From Bryobacterales bacterium F-183 (GTDB taxonomy: Bacteria > Acidobacteriota > Terriglobia > Bryobacterales > Bryobacteraceae), in contig AP025252.1 of NCBI GenBank assembly GCA_016865505.2, positions 806,001 to 870,000 of the forward strand: DNA of 64,000 nt, read 5' to 3'. Shown piece after piece: positions 33,173-43,407 of this stretch; the stretch's first letter is position 1; each line of letters starts with the position of its first letter. The position numbers and the translations under genes were made by a program. The notes under the pieces were generated by a model, which searched no databases, was not told the origin of the DNA, and saw only the letters and a list, made by a program, of their open reading frames with translations.

Positions 33173-34791
33173 GGCAGGAAGTCCAGTTGGACCACGTCGC
33201 CTACCGTACCGTACTTGGCATCGGGCTTGGGCTGTACGATCGCTTCCACCTTACGCGCAGGCGCCTTTTGGATACCGCAGCCGAAGGTCTCTTTGGTGGC
33301 TAGCTTCGATGGCTCGCGAATGAGCACGACGCGCGTCTTGCCGCCGCCCGCGATGTGGAGCTTTGCCAAGCCACCGGCGAGACAATCCACCCTGGTCAAG
33401 GTACCGGTGATCTTGTCGCCCTTCTCCGGATCCCACCACTTTTCCACCTGATCCTTGGCCGGCGCGGTATCGGACCCCATGCGCGCATTCGCACTGGCTT
33501 CCGCCTTACGGATCTCGCCCAAAGCTTCCGCCTTGAGCCGCTCGATCTCGCGATAGCGCTCGTCGGAGATACGGCGGCGCTCTGCTTCGGCGTACTCGGC
33601 ACGGCGAGTCTCGATGTCGCGGCGGGCCTGGGTCAACCGGGCGCGCTCTTGCGCAGAGGGCGCGGCGCGTTCTGCTCCAGCCCAACCCTTGGCGGCATCG
33701 TTGAACTGATTCGCTTCGGTCGCGGTGGTCGCGTACGCTTCCCAATAGGCGACGTTCCGCAGTTCCAGCTCCGCCGCTTTCTTCCAATAAAACATCTGGC
33801 GTGCGGGCGCCGTTTCGAGCTTGGCGAACTCGGCGTACGGCGCGCCCCACTGCATGTTCAGTTCGGCCGCGCGCTTGAATGCCGCTTGTGCCTGTACTTT
33901 GTCCTTCTTCGCCGCCATCATCTGCCCGTACCGCAGCCAGGCGTTTGGCGACTTGGAACCCGCCTCCACAGCCTTATCGAACTTCTCCTGCGTCTCATAC
34001 GATTCGGGCGTGATCAGATCCGCCAGGCTCACGGCCTTGGCCATGCTCGCGTCCACTTCGGCGATGCGAGCCAGGTCCGACGGCAGGGTCTTGGGATAGT
34101 AGTCCTTCTCTGCGTTGATCGGCCTTCCGGTGAGCGGAAACGCCGCGTACGAGCCCTTGGCCTGATGCGCCTTGACGAGCTTTTCTACCTCCGCCAGCGG
34201 CATCGCAAAGGCGTTGCGGCAGGCGCTCGATTCCTCGCCGCCCTGTTCAAGGTTCGACAGGTACACGCGGAACTTGCCGCTAAAGCCGGGGTCGGTGAGG
34301 AAGAAGTGTATGCGAGCCCAATCGAGTGTACGCGAGTCGGCAGGCGGCGCCACCAGCGACACACGCGTACCGTCCACCTGGATCCAACTGATGGCCTGCA
34401 CCAAGCCCTCTTCGACATGCGCGGGATAGCGTTTGGCGTTGGCTTCCAGAAACACGCGTGCCGCATCGCGACGGAACACAGGACCCAGCACCGATTCCTG
34501 CGGCGTCACCATCACGTACGCATCGCGCACCAAGGTCAGCGGCTTTTCCGTCGCACGCTTATCTTTCACGGCCAGGATGTGGACGGGCCAGATGGTCTTG
34601 AGCTCCGGCTTGGCGAGCATCGTGCCGAAGACATGCCGGAACTGCTCCGCTTCGAGCAGCCTGTACTTCGCCTGCTTTTCTGAGCCATTGGTCCACACTT
34701 CAAATGGACCCGACTTCACAAAGGTCCACTTGTCCTCGGCGACGCAGGTCACAGAGAGCATCGCGCAAAGTGCCAGAAGATACCGCCACAT
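33169..34791 (-). CDS. Secreted TPR-like protein
   Basis: A 540-residue exported protein with a short signal peptide (MWRYLLALCAMLSVTCVA). Residues ~20-280 form an unrecognised domain; residues ~300-420 contain TPR-like helix pairs (WLRYGQMMAAKKDKVQAQAAFKRAAELN, seen as GQMMAAKKDKVQAQAAFKRA) and a long charged coiled stretch (EYAEAERRRISDERYREIER) to ~450. The last 90 residues are beta-rich with Lys/Pro. The start at 34791 (ATG next to a GTG) is chosen from the signal peptide; the open frame continues upstream without a site. It heads the MFS/rimI operon. Confidence 0.75.
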   Translation of the reverse strand: MWRYLLALCAMLSVTCVAEDKWTFVKSGPFEVWTNGSEKQAKYRLLEAEQFRHVFGTMLAKPELKTIWPVHILAVKDKRATEKPLTLVRDAYVMVTPQESVLGPVFRRDAARVFLEANAKRYPAHVEEGLVQAISWIQVDGTRVSLVAPPADSRTLDWARIHFFLTDPGFSGKFRVYLSNLEQGGEESSACRNAFAMPLAEVEKLVKAHQAKGSYAAFPLTGRPINAEKDYYPKTLPSDLARIAEVDASMAKAVSLADLITPESYETQEKFDKAVEAGSKSPNAWLRYGQMMAAKKDKVQAQAAFKRAAELNMQWGAPYAEFAKLETAPARQMFYWKKAAELELRNVAYWEAYATTATEANQFNDAAKGWAGAERAAPSAQERARLTQARRDIETRRAEYAEAERRRISDERYREIERLKAEALGEIRKAEASANARMGSDTAPAKDQVEKWWDPEKGDKITGTLTRVDCLAGGLAKLHIAGGGKTRVVLIREPSKLATKETFGCGIQKAPARKVEAIVQPKPDAKYGTVGDVVQLDFLP

Positions 34792-34936
34792 CACGCCCTG
34801 ATTGTCGCACTTTCCGGCCCTTGGATTGGCATTGTCGCCTTTCGCGACAAACGAACACTGTGCGATTTCGGGACTGTGAAAAATAACGCATCTACCAGGA
34901 ACTTTTGCCATTTTGATCCGTACCCCCTACATCGCC

Positions 34937-37399
34937 ATGGCACTGACTACACAGCTTCGATTCCTGTTCCGGCGCCTGTTGAAGACACCCGGGTTTGCCG
35001 TACTCACCCTGCTCACGCTCGCCATCGGTATTGGCGCCAACACTGCGATCTTCAGCGTCGTGCATGGCATCCTGCTCAAGCCTCTGCCCTTTGCTGAGTC
35101 CGAACAATTGGTCGGCCTTTGGCTATCCACACCGGCCTTTGGCGGGCAGGACCTGAACGCCGCTCCCTCCGAACACTGGCTGCTCAAGGACGAAACGAAA
35201 ACGCTCGATTATCCGGCACTGTGGCAAAGCAATAGCGATTCCGTCACGGGCCTGGCCGAACCCGAGCACGTCGAATCGCTAGTGGTCACCCACGAGTTTT
35301 TGCAGGCTCTGCGTGCGACGCCTGCTGCGGGACGCTTCTTCACCCCCGAAGACGACAAGCCCGGCGCACCTCGTACTCTGGTCCTTTCCTACGGCTACTG
35401 GAGCCGCAAGTTCGGCGCCAGCCCCAGCGCGATTGGACAAAAGCTTCGCGTCGACGGAGAGAGCTACGAGATCATCGGCGTCCTGCAGCAGGACTTCCAG
35501 TTCCTCGACGAGAACCCCATGATCGTACGGCCGCTGCAGTTGGACCGCGCCAAAGCGATGGTGGGCAACTTCAGTTACCGAGGCATCGCCAGGCTCAAGC
35601 CCGGTGTGACGTTTGCACAGGCCAATGCGGATGCGGCTCGCATCCTGCCGCTGATGCCGGAACGCTTCCCCATGCCGCCCGGCTTCACCAAAGAGATGTT
35701 CGTGGAACTCAAACTGAAGCCCAAGTTCCAGCCGCTGAAGAATGAACTTGTGGAAGGCATCAGTACCCTGCTCTGGGTGTTGATGGGCACCATCGGCATC
35801 GTGCTGTTCATCGCCTGCGCCAACGTGGCGAACCTGCTGCTGGTGCGTGCCGAAGGCCGCCAGCAGGAACTGGCCGTACGCGCCGCTTTGGGCGCGAGCC
35901 GTATGGACCTCGCCCGTGAACTCCTGGCAGAAAGCATCACCCTGGGCCTCGCCGGGGGCGTCCTCGGACTCGGTGTCGCCTGGGCAGCGCTACGCCTGCT
36001 CGTGGCCAATGCGCCGTCGCAACTGCCTCGCGTACGCGAGATCGGGCTGGACCCTGTGGTGATCCTGTTCGCCCTCGCCGTATCGTTGGTGGCGGGCGTA
36101 CTGTTCGGGCTGATTCCTGTGTTCAAGTACGCAGGTCCGCGCCTTGGCACCACGCTGCGCGAAGGCGGCCGTACCGCAAGTGCGGGGCGCGAACGCCACC
36201 GCGCCCGTGCCGTACTCGTGGTCGCGCAGGTTGCTCTCGCAATGATTCTGCTGGTGGGCGCAGGACTCATGATCCGCACCTTCCAGGCGCTATCCAAAGT
36301 GGAGCCCGGCTTCCGCGATCCTTCACGTGTCCTGACCATGGCGATCTCGCTGCCGGAAACGCAGGTGAAGAACGAACGCGTCATTCCGGTGTACCGCGAG
36401 ATGGTGCGCCGCCTGCAGGCGATCCCCGGTGTCGAATCGGTCGCCCTGGGACAGAACATCGTGATGGACGGCAGCTCCAACAACGACCCCGTGTTTGCCG
36501 AAGACAAATCCTACGCCGACGGCAAGATGCCCCCCATCCGGCGCTTCAAGTTCCCCGGTCCTGGATTGTTTGCCACCATGGGCAACCCCGTACTGGCGGG
36601 TCGCGAGTTCACCTGGACGGACCTCGAACAGCGCGCCAAGGTCGTGCTGGTGAGCGAAGGCTTGGCCAAGGAACTCTGGGGCAGCGCACAAGCCGCCGTG
36701 GGCAAGCGTATTCGTGAAAACCCCAAGGGTACTTGGCGCGAGGTCGTCGGCGTGGTCGGCGATGAACATGACGACGGCTTGGCCACCGCACCGCCCAAAA
36801 CCGTACACTGGCCCCTGGTGATCGAGAACATATGGGACCAGCCGCTGGAGATCAAACGCTGGATGAGCTTTGTGGTCCGCAGTTCGCGAGTGGGCCAGCA
36901 GTCCTTTGCCGACGAGATGCGCAACGCGATCTGGAGCGTCGAAGGGCAGCTGCCCATCGCGCGGACGCGTACGCTCGAACAGTTCCAGCGCCGGTCCATG
37001 GCGCGTACGTCATTCACCATGGCACTGCTCGCCATCGCAGGCGGAATGGCGTTGCTGCTGGGGATCATCGGCATCTACGGCGTCATCTCGTACAGCGTGT
37101 CGCAGCGGACGAAAGAGATCGGGATCCGGTCGGCACTTGGAGCCACCAGCGGCTCGGTTCGCGCGATGTTCCTGCGTCATGCGCTCATGCTGGCGGGCAT
37201 CGGTGTAGTGGCGGGCTTTGTGGGATCCGTGGCGTTGACGCGCTGGATGGAGTCGCTCCTGTACGGCGTGAGTCCGCTGGATGCGATGACGTTCGGTGCA
37301 GTGCCCGTCATCCTGCTGGCGGCGGCGTTGGCGGCAAGCTACCTACCGGCGCGGCGGGCGACGCAGGTGGATCCGATGGAGGCACTGCGCGCGGAATAG
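34937..37399 (+). CDS. ABC transporter permease of the MacB/FtsX type (acidobacterial duplicated permease)
   Basis: An 820-residue membrane protein with the double FtsX/MacB architecture: first helix LLTLAIGIGANTAIFSVV, a MacB-type periplasmic domain (~60-270), three helices (LLWVLMGTIGIVLFIACANVANLLL onward), a second periplasmic domain (~420-680) and three last helices with GIIGIYGVISYSVSQRTKEIGIRSALGA, the conserved cytoplasmic EIGIRxALGA loop. Such ADOP proteins are extremely expanded in Acidobacteriota; the ATPase is usually elsewhere, as here. Likely exports a peptide or lipid. The start is uncertain by eight codons. A terminator follows. Confidence 0.9.
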   Translation: MALTTQLRFLFRRLLKTPGFAVLTLLTLAIGIGANTAIFSVVHGILLKPLPFAESEQLVGLWLSTPAFGGQDLNAAPSEHWLLKDETKTLDYPALWQSNSDSVTGLAEPEHVESLVVTHEFLQALRATPAAGRFFTPEDDKPGAPRTLVLSYGYWSRKFGASPSAIGQKLRVDGESYEIIGVLQQDFQFLDENPMIVRPLQLDRAKAMVGNFSYRGIARLKPGVTFAQANADAARILPLMPERFPMPPGFTKEMFVELKLKPKFQPLKNELVEGISTLLWVLMGTIGIVLFIACANVANLLLVRAEGRQQELAVRAALGASRMDLARELLAESITLGLAGGVLGLGVAWAALRLLVANAPSQLPRVREIGLDPVVILFALAVSLVAGVLFGLIPVFKYAGPRLGTTLREGGRTASAGRERHRARAVLVVAQVALAMILLVGAGLMIRTFQALSKVEPGFRDPSRVLTMAISLPETQVKNERVIPVYREMVRRLQAIPGVESVALGQNIVMDGSSNNDPVFAEDKSYADGKMPPIRRFKFPGPGLFATMGNPVLAGREFTWTDLEQRAKVVLVSEGLAKELWGSAQAAVGKRIRENPKGTWREVVGVVGDEHDDGLATAPPKTVHWPLVIENIWDQPLEIKRWMSFVVRSSRVGQQSFADEMRNAIWSVEGQLPIARTRTLEQFQRRSMARTSFTMALLAIAGGMALLLGIIGIYGVISYSVSQRTKEIGIRSALGATSGSVRAMFLRHALMLAGIGVVAGFVGSVALTRWMESLLYGVSPLDAMTFGAVPVILLAAALAASYLPARRATQVDPMEALRAE

Positions 37400-37406
37400 A
37401 AAAGCA

Positions 37407-37440
37407 AAAGGCCCACCTCCGAAGAGGCGGGCCTTTGTTT
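37407..37440. terminator. Bidirectional terminator after the ABC permease gene
   Basis: AAAGGCCCACCTC-CGAA-GAGGCGGGCCTTT: a 13-bp stem with one A-C mismatch and a CGAA tetraloop, followed by TGTTT on the plus strand and preceded by a purine A-run. It lies between the permease and the convergent TonB receptor gene. Confidence 0.88.
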
Positions 37441-37458
37441 GAGACGGATTAACGTCGC

Positions 37459-40400
37459 TTAGAACGAGTAGCGCAGGCTCAACTGAATGTTGCGCTCGCT
37501 GCTCTTGCCGGTGACCATACCGAAGGTGGCGGAGGTGGGGTTGGTGTCCACACCATTCCAGTTCGGGTGGTTCGGCAGGTTGAAGAACTCAGCACGGAAC
37601 TGAATGTTCTGGCGTTCCTGGAAGCGGAACGACTTGAACAGAGCGCCGTTCCAGTTCTGGAACCCGACGTTGTTGAAAGCGACCGAGTTGCGGTTCTGGT
37701 TGGGGAGCGTGTTGTTGGTCGGCCGGGTTGCCCAGGCAGAACCGTTGACGGTCGGGGTGAACCAGAAGTTGGTGACGCCGGTGTAGTTGCCGTTCGCGTT
37801 GCGGTTGGCAAATTCCTGCGGGCGGGTCGGGTCGCCGTTCAGGTTCCAGGGCTTGCCATTGGTGGAACCAATGCCAAGGTAGTCGTCACCGTTGCCGATG
37901 GTGATCGGCGTACCGGTCTGGAACTGAATGGTGCCGGAAACCTGCCATCCACCGAGCAGGGTGCTGGCAAAGCCCTTGCCGCTGTTCAGGAACGGAATTT
38001 CCCAGATGAAGTTGGAGATAACGATGTGGCGCGAGTCGTTGCCCGACTTGCCCCAGTTCAGGCTCTGGTTGTACACGTCGATAAAGCCGTCGCGAGGACC
38101 GGAGTTGTTGTCCATGGTCTTCGAGAGCGTGTACGCAAAGCCGTAGCTGAGACCCTTCGCAAAGCGGCGGTTCAACTCGATCTGCAGACCGTTGTAGGTG
38201 CTGCGGCCCGAGTGCTCGAGCATCGGGATGTTCGCAAAGCCCTTGAACGGACGCAGGAAGTTGACGTTGGCGCCGGCGTTGGCGGCCTGGAACGTGGTGC
38301 CGGTGGGCAGCTGGTTCAGGTCGCGCTCACGAGCGAGGAAGTTGCCCGTGGTGCCGATGTAGCCGATTTCGATGGTCGTGTCGCTGGTGAGCTGGCGCTG
38401 GTAGGTGGCGTTCCAGTTGTAGCCGCGCGGAATTCTGTAGACCGGATCAATGGTCATGAAGAACTGCGGGAAGAACGTCTGGCCACCGCTGGCCGGGTTG
38501 TCAGCAATACCGTTGGTGATCGACACCATCGGCTGGAAGGGCGGGTTGCCACCAAGGAACACGCTGTCGTACACGCCAGGGCGGGAGATAAAGCCGCCGA
38601 AGCCCATACGGATAACGTCCTTGCTCGAGGTCTGATAGGCGAGACCGATGCGGGGCACAATGTTGTGCTGGTTGGGCGACGGATATGCGCTATCGCCGCA
38701 ACGCTGCAGGAAGTTGTACAAACCGCTGTCGATGGCCGGAACGCGACCCTTGGCCGCATCCGGGAAGCCCTGGCCCGGAATGCAAACGCCGTTGAAGCGG
38801 CTCTGCAGATCGGTGCTGATCAGGTTACCCGTGGCGCGATCCACAACCGCGGCCTTGGCCGGATCATACAGCTCCGGACGGAAGATCGCGATGTTGCCCC
38901 AGAGCGACTTGTTGTAGCCGTTCTGCCAGGTGCCGCGGAAGCCCAGTTCCAACTTCAGCTTGCTGTTGACGCGCCAGGAATCCTGGGCGAAGTATTCGAA
39001 CATGTGGCTGCGGTAGGGGGTGTAGGCGCGAGGACCGATTTCCGCGTAGGTCGAGAACAGACCCATTGCGGCGTTGGCCAAGCCCGTACCCGTGCCGGAG
39101 GCGCCACCGGGACGAACGTCGTTGAAGATGAAGCGGCCGTTCTGGTTGTTGGTACCGCCCGGAACGCCCGACACGTTGATCTGGTCGAAGTCGTTCTGGC
39201 CGCTACGTTCAAACAGGCCACCAAACTTGAACGTGTGGTTGCCGAAGATCTTGGTGAAGTTGTTCGAGATGTTGTAAATCGGACCAGCGGAGCTGGACGG
39301 GTACGGACCACCGTCGATCGAACCGACGTTGGGAATTTCGATGGTCGGAACCTTGTCGAAGATTTCCTTGCGTTCGGGGAAGATGTACGGATAGTTGATG
39401 CCCGAGCGGCTGCGCAGGTAGCGCTGGCCGGTCTGGTCGATGCCGATGCGCACGCGGTCCACCGAACCGGAGAACAGGAACTCGTTGATCGAGGTCGGGC
39501 TCAGGGTCCAGGTGTGGCCGACGGAGACGGTCTGGTTGGGACGCGACCAGTCGGTGATGGCGTAGTCAAAGCCGCCGCGGAAGGTGTCCAGAGCGGTGTA
39601 GACGTAGTTGTTGTGGCGGAAGCGGATGACCTGATTCTGAGTCGGGTTGTAATCGATCGAATAGGTGTCCTTGCGCTGGTTCTGCCAACCGCCGCGCTGC
39701 TGGAAGAAGTTCGCGTTGCCGGCATAGATACCGTTCGCCGCAGGGTAGGTGCGGAGGAACGCGATGCCGTTGGCGCTCAGGCGCGAAGACGGGATGATGT
39801 TTCCGGCGAACGGAGTGTTCGTGGTCGGATCCACAATCTGGCGGGGAGCAGAGTAGAAGATGTTGGTGCCGAGCAGTTCGCTGAAGTCACCGTTGCGCAT
39901 CGCGGCGGTGGGCACGCGCTGCGTCGAGGTGTCCACAAAACGGCGGCGGACATATTCCTGGGCGAACAGGAAGAACAGCTTTTCGCGGTTCTTGTTGAAC
40001 ACGCCGGGGATGGTCACCGGGCCGCTGATGTTGTAGCCGAACTGGTTGTAGCGGAGTGCCGCGCGGGTACCGATGCCATTGGCATTGCGGCTCCAGCTGT
40101 TGGCGTCGAGAGCGTTGTTGCGGAAGTAGTCGTAGAACGAACCGTGGAAATCCTTGGTTCCCGAGCGGGTAACCATGCGGATCTGGCCGGTGCCGGAACG
40201 TCCGTACTCAGCAGCGTAGTTGGCGCTGAGAACCTGAACTTCCTGGATGGTGTCGGCGTCGGCAGTGGTGATCGAGGTGCCGTTGGCGCGGGTACGGATA
40301 CCGACAGCGCCGTCGAACATGATCGCCGAATCCTGCGAACGGCCACCGTTGATGGTGAAGCCACCCGAGTCGAGACCGTAGCTAAAGCCGGTCATCGGCG

Positions 40401-40911
40401 AACCGCGGCGCACACCCGGCTTCAACATCGCCAGGAACAGCGGATTGCGGCCGTTCAAAGCGAGGTTCTGGATCTGCTGCTGTTCAACCGTTTTGCCGAC
40501 GGTGGAAGTTTCCGTGTTGAGTTGAGCAATGTTTGCCTGTACGCTGACCGATTCGCTAACGGCGCCGACCGAAAGGTCGATGTTCACCTGCAGCGGGATA
40601 CCGGTTTCGAGGCGGTTGCCAGTGCGCGTGTAGCTCTTGAAACCCTGCGCTTCTACCGAGACGGTGTAGAAACCGGGGCCGATGTTGGTCACTGTGTAAA
40701 AGCCAGTGTCGTTGGTCGTGACGTCGCGTTCGAACGAGTTTGCCTCGTTCTTTACTTTCACTTTCGCATTGGGAACGTTCGCTCCCGACGCGTCTCTGAC
40801 AAATCCTGAGATGGAGGAGTTGTCAGACTGCGCAAATGCGCCAAGCATGGATGCCAACACGGCCACTAAGAGCCGGCTGCCACCACGTGGGACAGTGCGA
40901 TCAATGCGCAT
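37459..40911 (-). CDS. TonB-dependent receptor with carboxypeptidase-regulatory (Cna-B-like) N-terminal domain, Oar-like
   Basis: A 1150-residue outer-membrane protein. Signal peptide LLVAVLASMLGAFAQ, then a CarboxypepD_reg-like beta sandwich (SISGFVRDASGANVPNAKVKV onward to ~110), a plug domain (VEQQQIQNLALNGRNPLFLAM; GGFTINGGRSQDS) and a long beta-barrel ending in LSLRYSF, whose terminal Phe is the outer-membrane insertion signal. Acidobacterial relatives take up large glycans or peptides, or act in secretion. AAGGAG five bases before the ATG. An opposite-strand frame across the whole gene is an artefact of high G+C. Confidence 0.93.
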   Translation of the reverse strand: MRIDRTVPRGGSRLLVAVLASMLGAFAQSDNSSISGFVRDASGANVPNAKVKVKNEANSFERDVTTNDTGFYTVTNIGPGFYTVSVEAQGFKSYTRTGNRLETGIPLQVNIDLSVGAVSESVSVQANIAQLNTETSTVGKTVEQQQIQNLALNGRNPLFLAMLKPGVRRGSPMTGFSYGLDSGGFTINGGRSQDSAIMFDGAVGIRTRANGTSITTADADTIQEVQVLSANYAAEYGRSGTGQIRMVTRSGTKDFHGSFYDYFRNNALDANSWSRNANGIGTRAALRYNQFGYNISGPVTIPGVFNKNREKLFFLFAQEYVRRRFVDTSTQRVPTAAMRNGDFSELLGTNIFYSAPRQIVDPTTNTPFAGNIIPSSRLSANGIAFLRTYPAANGIYAGNANFFQQRGGWQNQRKDTYSIDYNPTQNQVIRFRHNNYVYTALDTFRGGFDYAITDWSRPNQTVSVGHTWTLSPTSINEFLFSGSVDRVRIGIDQTGQRYLRSRSGINYPYIFPERKEIFDKVPTIEIPNVGSIDGGPYPSSSAGPIYNISNNFTKIFGNHTFKFGGLFERSGQNDFDQINVSGVPGGTNNQNGRFIFNDVRPGGASGTGTGLANAAMGLFSTYAEIGPRAYTPYRSHMFEYFAQDSWRVNSKLKLELGFRGTWQNGYNKSLWGNIAIFRPELYDPAKAAVVDRATGNLISTDLQSRFNGVCIPGQGFPDAAKGRVPAIDSGLYNFLQRCGDSAYPSPNQHNIVPRIGLAYQTSSKDVIRMGFGGFISRPGVYDSVFLGGNPPFQPMVSITNGIADNPASGGQTFFPQFFMTIDPVYRIPRGYNWNATYQRQLTSDTTIEIGYIGTTGNFLARERDLNQLPTGTTFQAANAGANVNFLRPFKGFANIPMLEHSGRSTYNGLQIELNRRFAKGLSYGFAYTLSKTMDNNSGPRDGFIDVYNQSLNWGKSGNDSRHIVISNFIWEIPFLNSGKGFASTLLGGWQVSGTIQFQTGTPITIGNGDDYLGIGSTNGKPWNLNGDPTRPQEFANRNANGNYTGVTNFWFTPTVNGSAWATRPTNNTLPNQNRNSVAFNNVGFQNWNGALFKSFRFQERQNIQFRAEFFNLPNHPNWNGVDTNPTSATFGMVTGKSSERNIQLSLRYSF

Positions 40912-41112
40912 GCATTCTCCTTAGCTATTTCTACTAACGTGCGAACCTGGCTGCGGAACGGAACACCCGGACGAGCCTGGCCGCATTTCCTGAAGCAATC
41001 ACGCTGATGATGTCACACGCGGTAACTCGAAGTCAATGAGGGGGTTGGTCGTTAATTCACTGGCCGTTGAAATTCATCGTCCCGTAATCGAACGCTGTTC
41101 GCGCAACGTTCG

Positions 41113-41118
41113 TATAAT
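41113..41118 (+). promoter_or_regulatory. -10 box placed for a leaderless transcript of the amidohydrolase gene
   Basis: A perfect TATAAT ends seven bases before the A of the ATG at 41125. A sigma70-type start would fall at or next to that A. No ribosome-binding site is visible. No good -35 hexamer is seen 17 bases upstream. Confidence 0.5.
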
Positions 41119-41124
41119 CGACCC

Positions 41125-42705
41125 ATGCGAGCTTTGCTCCTCCTCGCGCTCTTTCTGGCCGGCCTGAACGCCCAGCAAACCATCCTCACACCATCGCCGG
41201 ACCGCAAGCCCAACGAGGGCGAAGGCCCCTTCACTCGCCTGGTGATCCGCACCGTTACCGTCATCGACGGCACAGGCGCCCCGCCTCGCGGACCTGTGGA
41301 TGTTGTTGTGGAAGGCAACCGCATCGCCGACGTACGCAGTGTTGGGTACCCTTCGCTACCCATCCGTCAACAGAATCGCCCGGCGGCCGGCACCAAAGAA
41401 ATCGACGGCACCGGCATGTACCTCATGCCCGGCTTCATCGACCTCCACGTCCACACCGGAGGCACGCCGAAAGCGCCCGAAGCCGAATACGTTCACAAGC
41501 TGTGGATGGCTCATGGAGTGACCACTGTTCGCGGCGTACCAGCAGGCACCATGAAGTGGGTGCAGAACGAAAAACGCCGCTCCGCGGAAAACAAGATCGT
41601 CGCGCCGCGGTACTTCGACTATCAGCGTCCCTTTACCGGCGAGGGTTGGAAGCCGGGACGAATCCCCACGCCGGATGCCGCGCGCGAGTGGGTCCGCTGG
41701 GCCAAGTCCCAAGGCATCGACGGACTCAAGCTCGGATCGTTCGATCCAGAAATCATGGCCGCACTAATCGACGAAGCCAAGACACTCGGGCTCGGTACCG
41801 TCGCGCATCTCGATCAGATGGGCGTCGCTCGCATGGACGCGCGTGACTCCGTGCGCCTCGGCCTCGGTACCCTCACCCACTTCTATGGGCTGTTTGAATC
41901 TCTATTAAAGGACACCACCGTTCAAGCCTACCCGGTGTCTCAGAACTACAACGACGAACAGCATCGCTTCGGACAGGTGGCAAGGCTGTGGAACAAGATC
42001 CACCCGCGAGGTAGCGATGTCTGGAACGCGCTGCTCGCCGAGTTCCGCCAGCGCGACGTCACCTTGGACCCCACCTTCACCATCTACGCCGCCTCGCGCG
42101 ACCAGATGCGCGCCCGCATGGCTGAGTGGCACGATCGCTACACATTGCCCACGCTCTGGGACTTTTACCAGCCCAGCCGCGAGGCCCATGGGTCGTACTG
42201 GTTTGACTGGACCACCGAAGACGAAATCGAATGGAAGAACTTCTACCGCGTCTGGATGAGCTTTGTGAACGACTACAAGAACCTCGGCGGCCGCGTCACG
42301 ACAGGATCGGACTCAGGCTTCATCTATAAGACGTTCGGCTTCGGCTACATCGAGGAGTTCGAACTGCTGCAGGAGGCCGGCTTCCATCCTCTGGAAGTGA
42401 TCCGCGCGGCGACCCTGCATGGTGCCGAGACCTTGGCCAAGCCCACCGGCAAGCCCATCGAGTTCGGAATCATTCGTCCCGGCATGCTCGCCGACATGGT
42501 GCTCACCGATCAGAATCCGCTAGCCAACTTCAAGGTCCTGTACGGTACAGGCCACCTGAAGTTGAACGACAAGACGAATCAACCGGAACGCGTGGGCGGC
42601 GTCCGCTACACCATCAAGGACGGAATCGTGTACGACGCGAAGAGTCTGCTGGCCGATGTCGCGGCGATGGTGGAGCGAGCCAAAGCCCGCAAGTCATCGA
42701 AATAA
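41125..42705 (+). CDS. Secreted metal-dependent amidohydrolase
   Basis: A 526-residue exported protein (signal peptide LLLALFLAGLNAQ) of the amidohydrolase superfamily, imidazolonepropionase/prolidase-like branch. Metal-binding HxH is in PGFIDLHVHTGG; further landmarks are GLKLGSFDPEIMAAL, VAHLDQMGV (metal His), TGSDSGFIYKTF (metal Asp) and the C-terminal GFHPLEVIRAATLHGAETL and GMLADMVLTDQNPL. Likely a peptidase or amidase acting on an exported substrate. Expression is probably from the leaderless TATAAT promoter just upstream. Its stop region overlaps the convergent cbiQ gene by 12 bases. Confidence 0.9.
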   Translation: MRALLLLALFLAGLNAQQTILTPSPDRKPNEGEGPFTRLVIRTVTVIDGTGAPPRGPVDVVVEGNRIADVRSVGYPSLPIRQQNRPAAGTKEIDGTGMYLMPGFIDLHVHTGGTPKAPEAEYVHKLWMAHGVTTVRGVPAGTMKWVQNEKRRSAENKIVAPRYFDYQRPFTGEGWKPGRIPTPDAAREWVRWAKSQGIDGLKLGSFDPEIMAALIDEAKTLGLGTVAHLDQMGVARMDARDSVRLGLGTLTHFYGLFESLLKDTTVQAYPVSQNYNDEQHRFGQVARLWNKIHPRGSDVWNALLAEFRQRDVTLDPTFTIYAASRDQMRARMAEWHDRYTLPTLWDFYQPSREAHGSYWFDWTTEDEIEWKNFYRVWMSFVNDYKNLGGRVTTGSDSGFIYKTFGFGYIEEFELLQEAGFHPLEVIRAATLHGAETLAKPTGKPIEFGIIRPGMLADMVLTDQNPLANFKVLYGTGHLKLNDKTNQPERVGGVRYTIKDGIVYDAKSLLADVAAMVERAKARKSSK

Positions 42706-43407
42706 GCGAATGGCGACGAACAACGCGGGGATCAGCACGACGGCCAAGGTGTCCCGCATGTGCCAGGAGCTTTGCTCCCGTACGGGCCACACCCCATGAA
42801 ACCCGCGCGACAACATGGCCGCGTGGATGCGATCCGCGCGATCCCAACTGCGCACCAGCAGCGTACCCAACTGCCTGCCGTACACATTGGCAAGCTTCAA
42901 CCCCTGCAGCGGCCGCACGGTACGGCTGTCGCGCGCCCGCTGTAGTTTCTGCCACTCTTCCGATAGCAGCGACGTGTACCGGAACATCATCGCCAGAATC
43001 ATGTTCAACGACTCTGGCGCCCCCAGCTTTCGCATGGCCCACAGGATCTGCGCCAAGCCCGTCGACGAACCTAAGAACGCCAGCAGAAGCGCCGCAGAAT
43101 AGCCTTTGGCGATGATGCCCGCCACCGGGATCAGTCCTTCGGGACGGCCTTGCGCGTCAATGCCGTACTGAAACAGCAGCATCAGCCCGGCCAGCAGAAT
43201 AAACGGGGACGACGCCGCGCAGCGCGTCAGGATGTGCACCCAGTCGAGGCTTCGGCTGGTGAACATCAGCAGCAAGATGGCCGGGAAGAAAAGAGCGTAC
43301 GGCTGCAACTCGCCGCGAGGTACGGACACGCAGGCTACGGTCGCCGCCAGCACGATCAGCAGCCGCGCGCGTGGGTCAAGCGTGTCCCAAAATCGCATCG
43401 GGATCAC
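42694..43407 (-). CDS. cbiQ: Energy-coupling factor transporter transmembrane protein (Co/Ni system)
   Basis: A 237-residue membrane protein of the CbiQ/EcfT type: five hydrophobic segments and the cytoplasmic Ala-Arg-x-Gly-like coupling motifs around RYTSLLSEEWQKLQRARDSR and AMLSRGFHG, which dock onto the ABC ATPases in ECF transporters. In Co/Ni systems it forms the core with CbiM. GTG start overlaps the cbiM stop (GTGA). No ATPase gene (cbiO) follows: the next gene is convergent and unrelated. Confidence 0.9.
   Translation of the reverse strand: MIPMRFWDTLDPRARLLIVLAATVACVSVPRGELQPYALFFPAILLLMFTSRSLDWVHILTRCAASSPFILLAGLMLLFQYGIDAQGRPEGLIPVAGIIAKGYSAALLLAFLGSSTGLAQILWAMRKLGAPESLNMILAMMFRYTSLLSEEWQKLQRARDSRTVRPLQGLKLANVYGRQLGTLLVRSWDRADRIHAAMLSRGFHGVWPVREQSSWHMRDTLAVVLIPALFVAIRLFR

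Noticed and set aside
37567-40809. 1080-codon plus-strand open frame antisense to the TonB receptor
   Set aside because: Val/Gly/Ala-rich low-complexity product without domains; it exists because the receptor gene has high third-position G+C.
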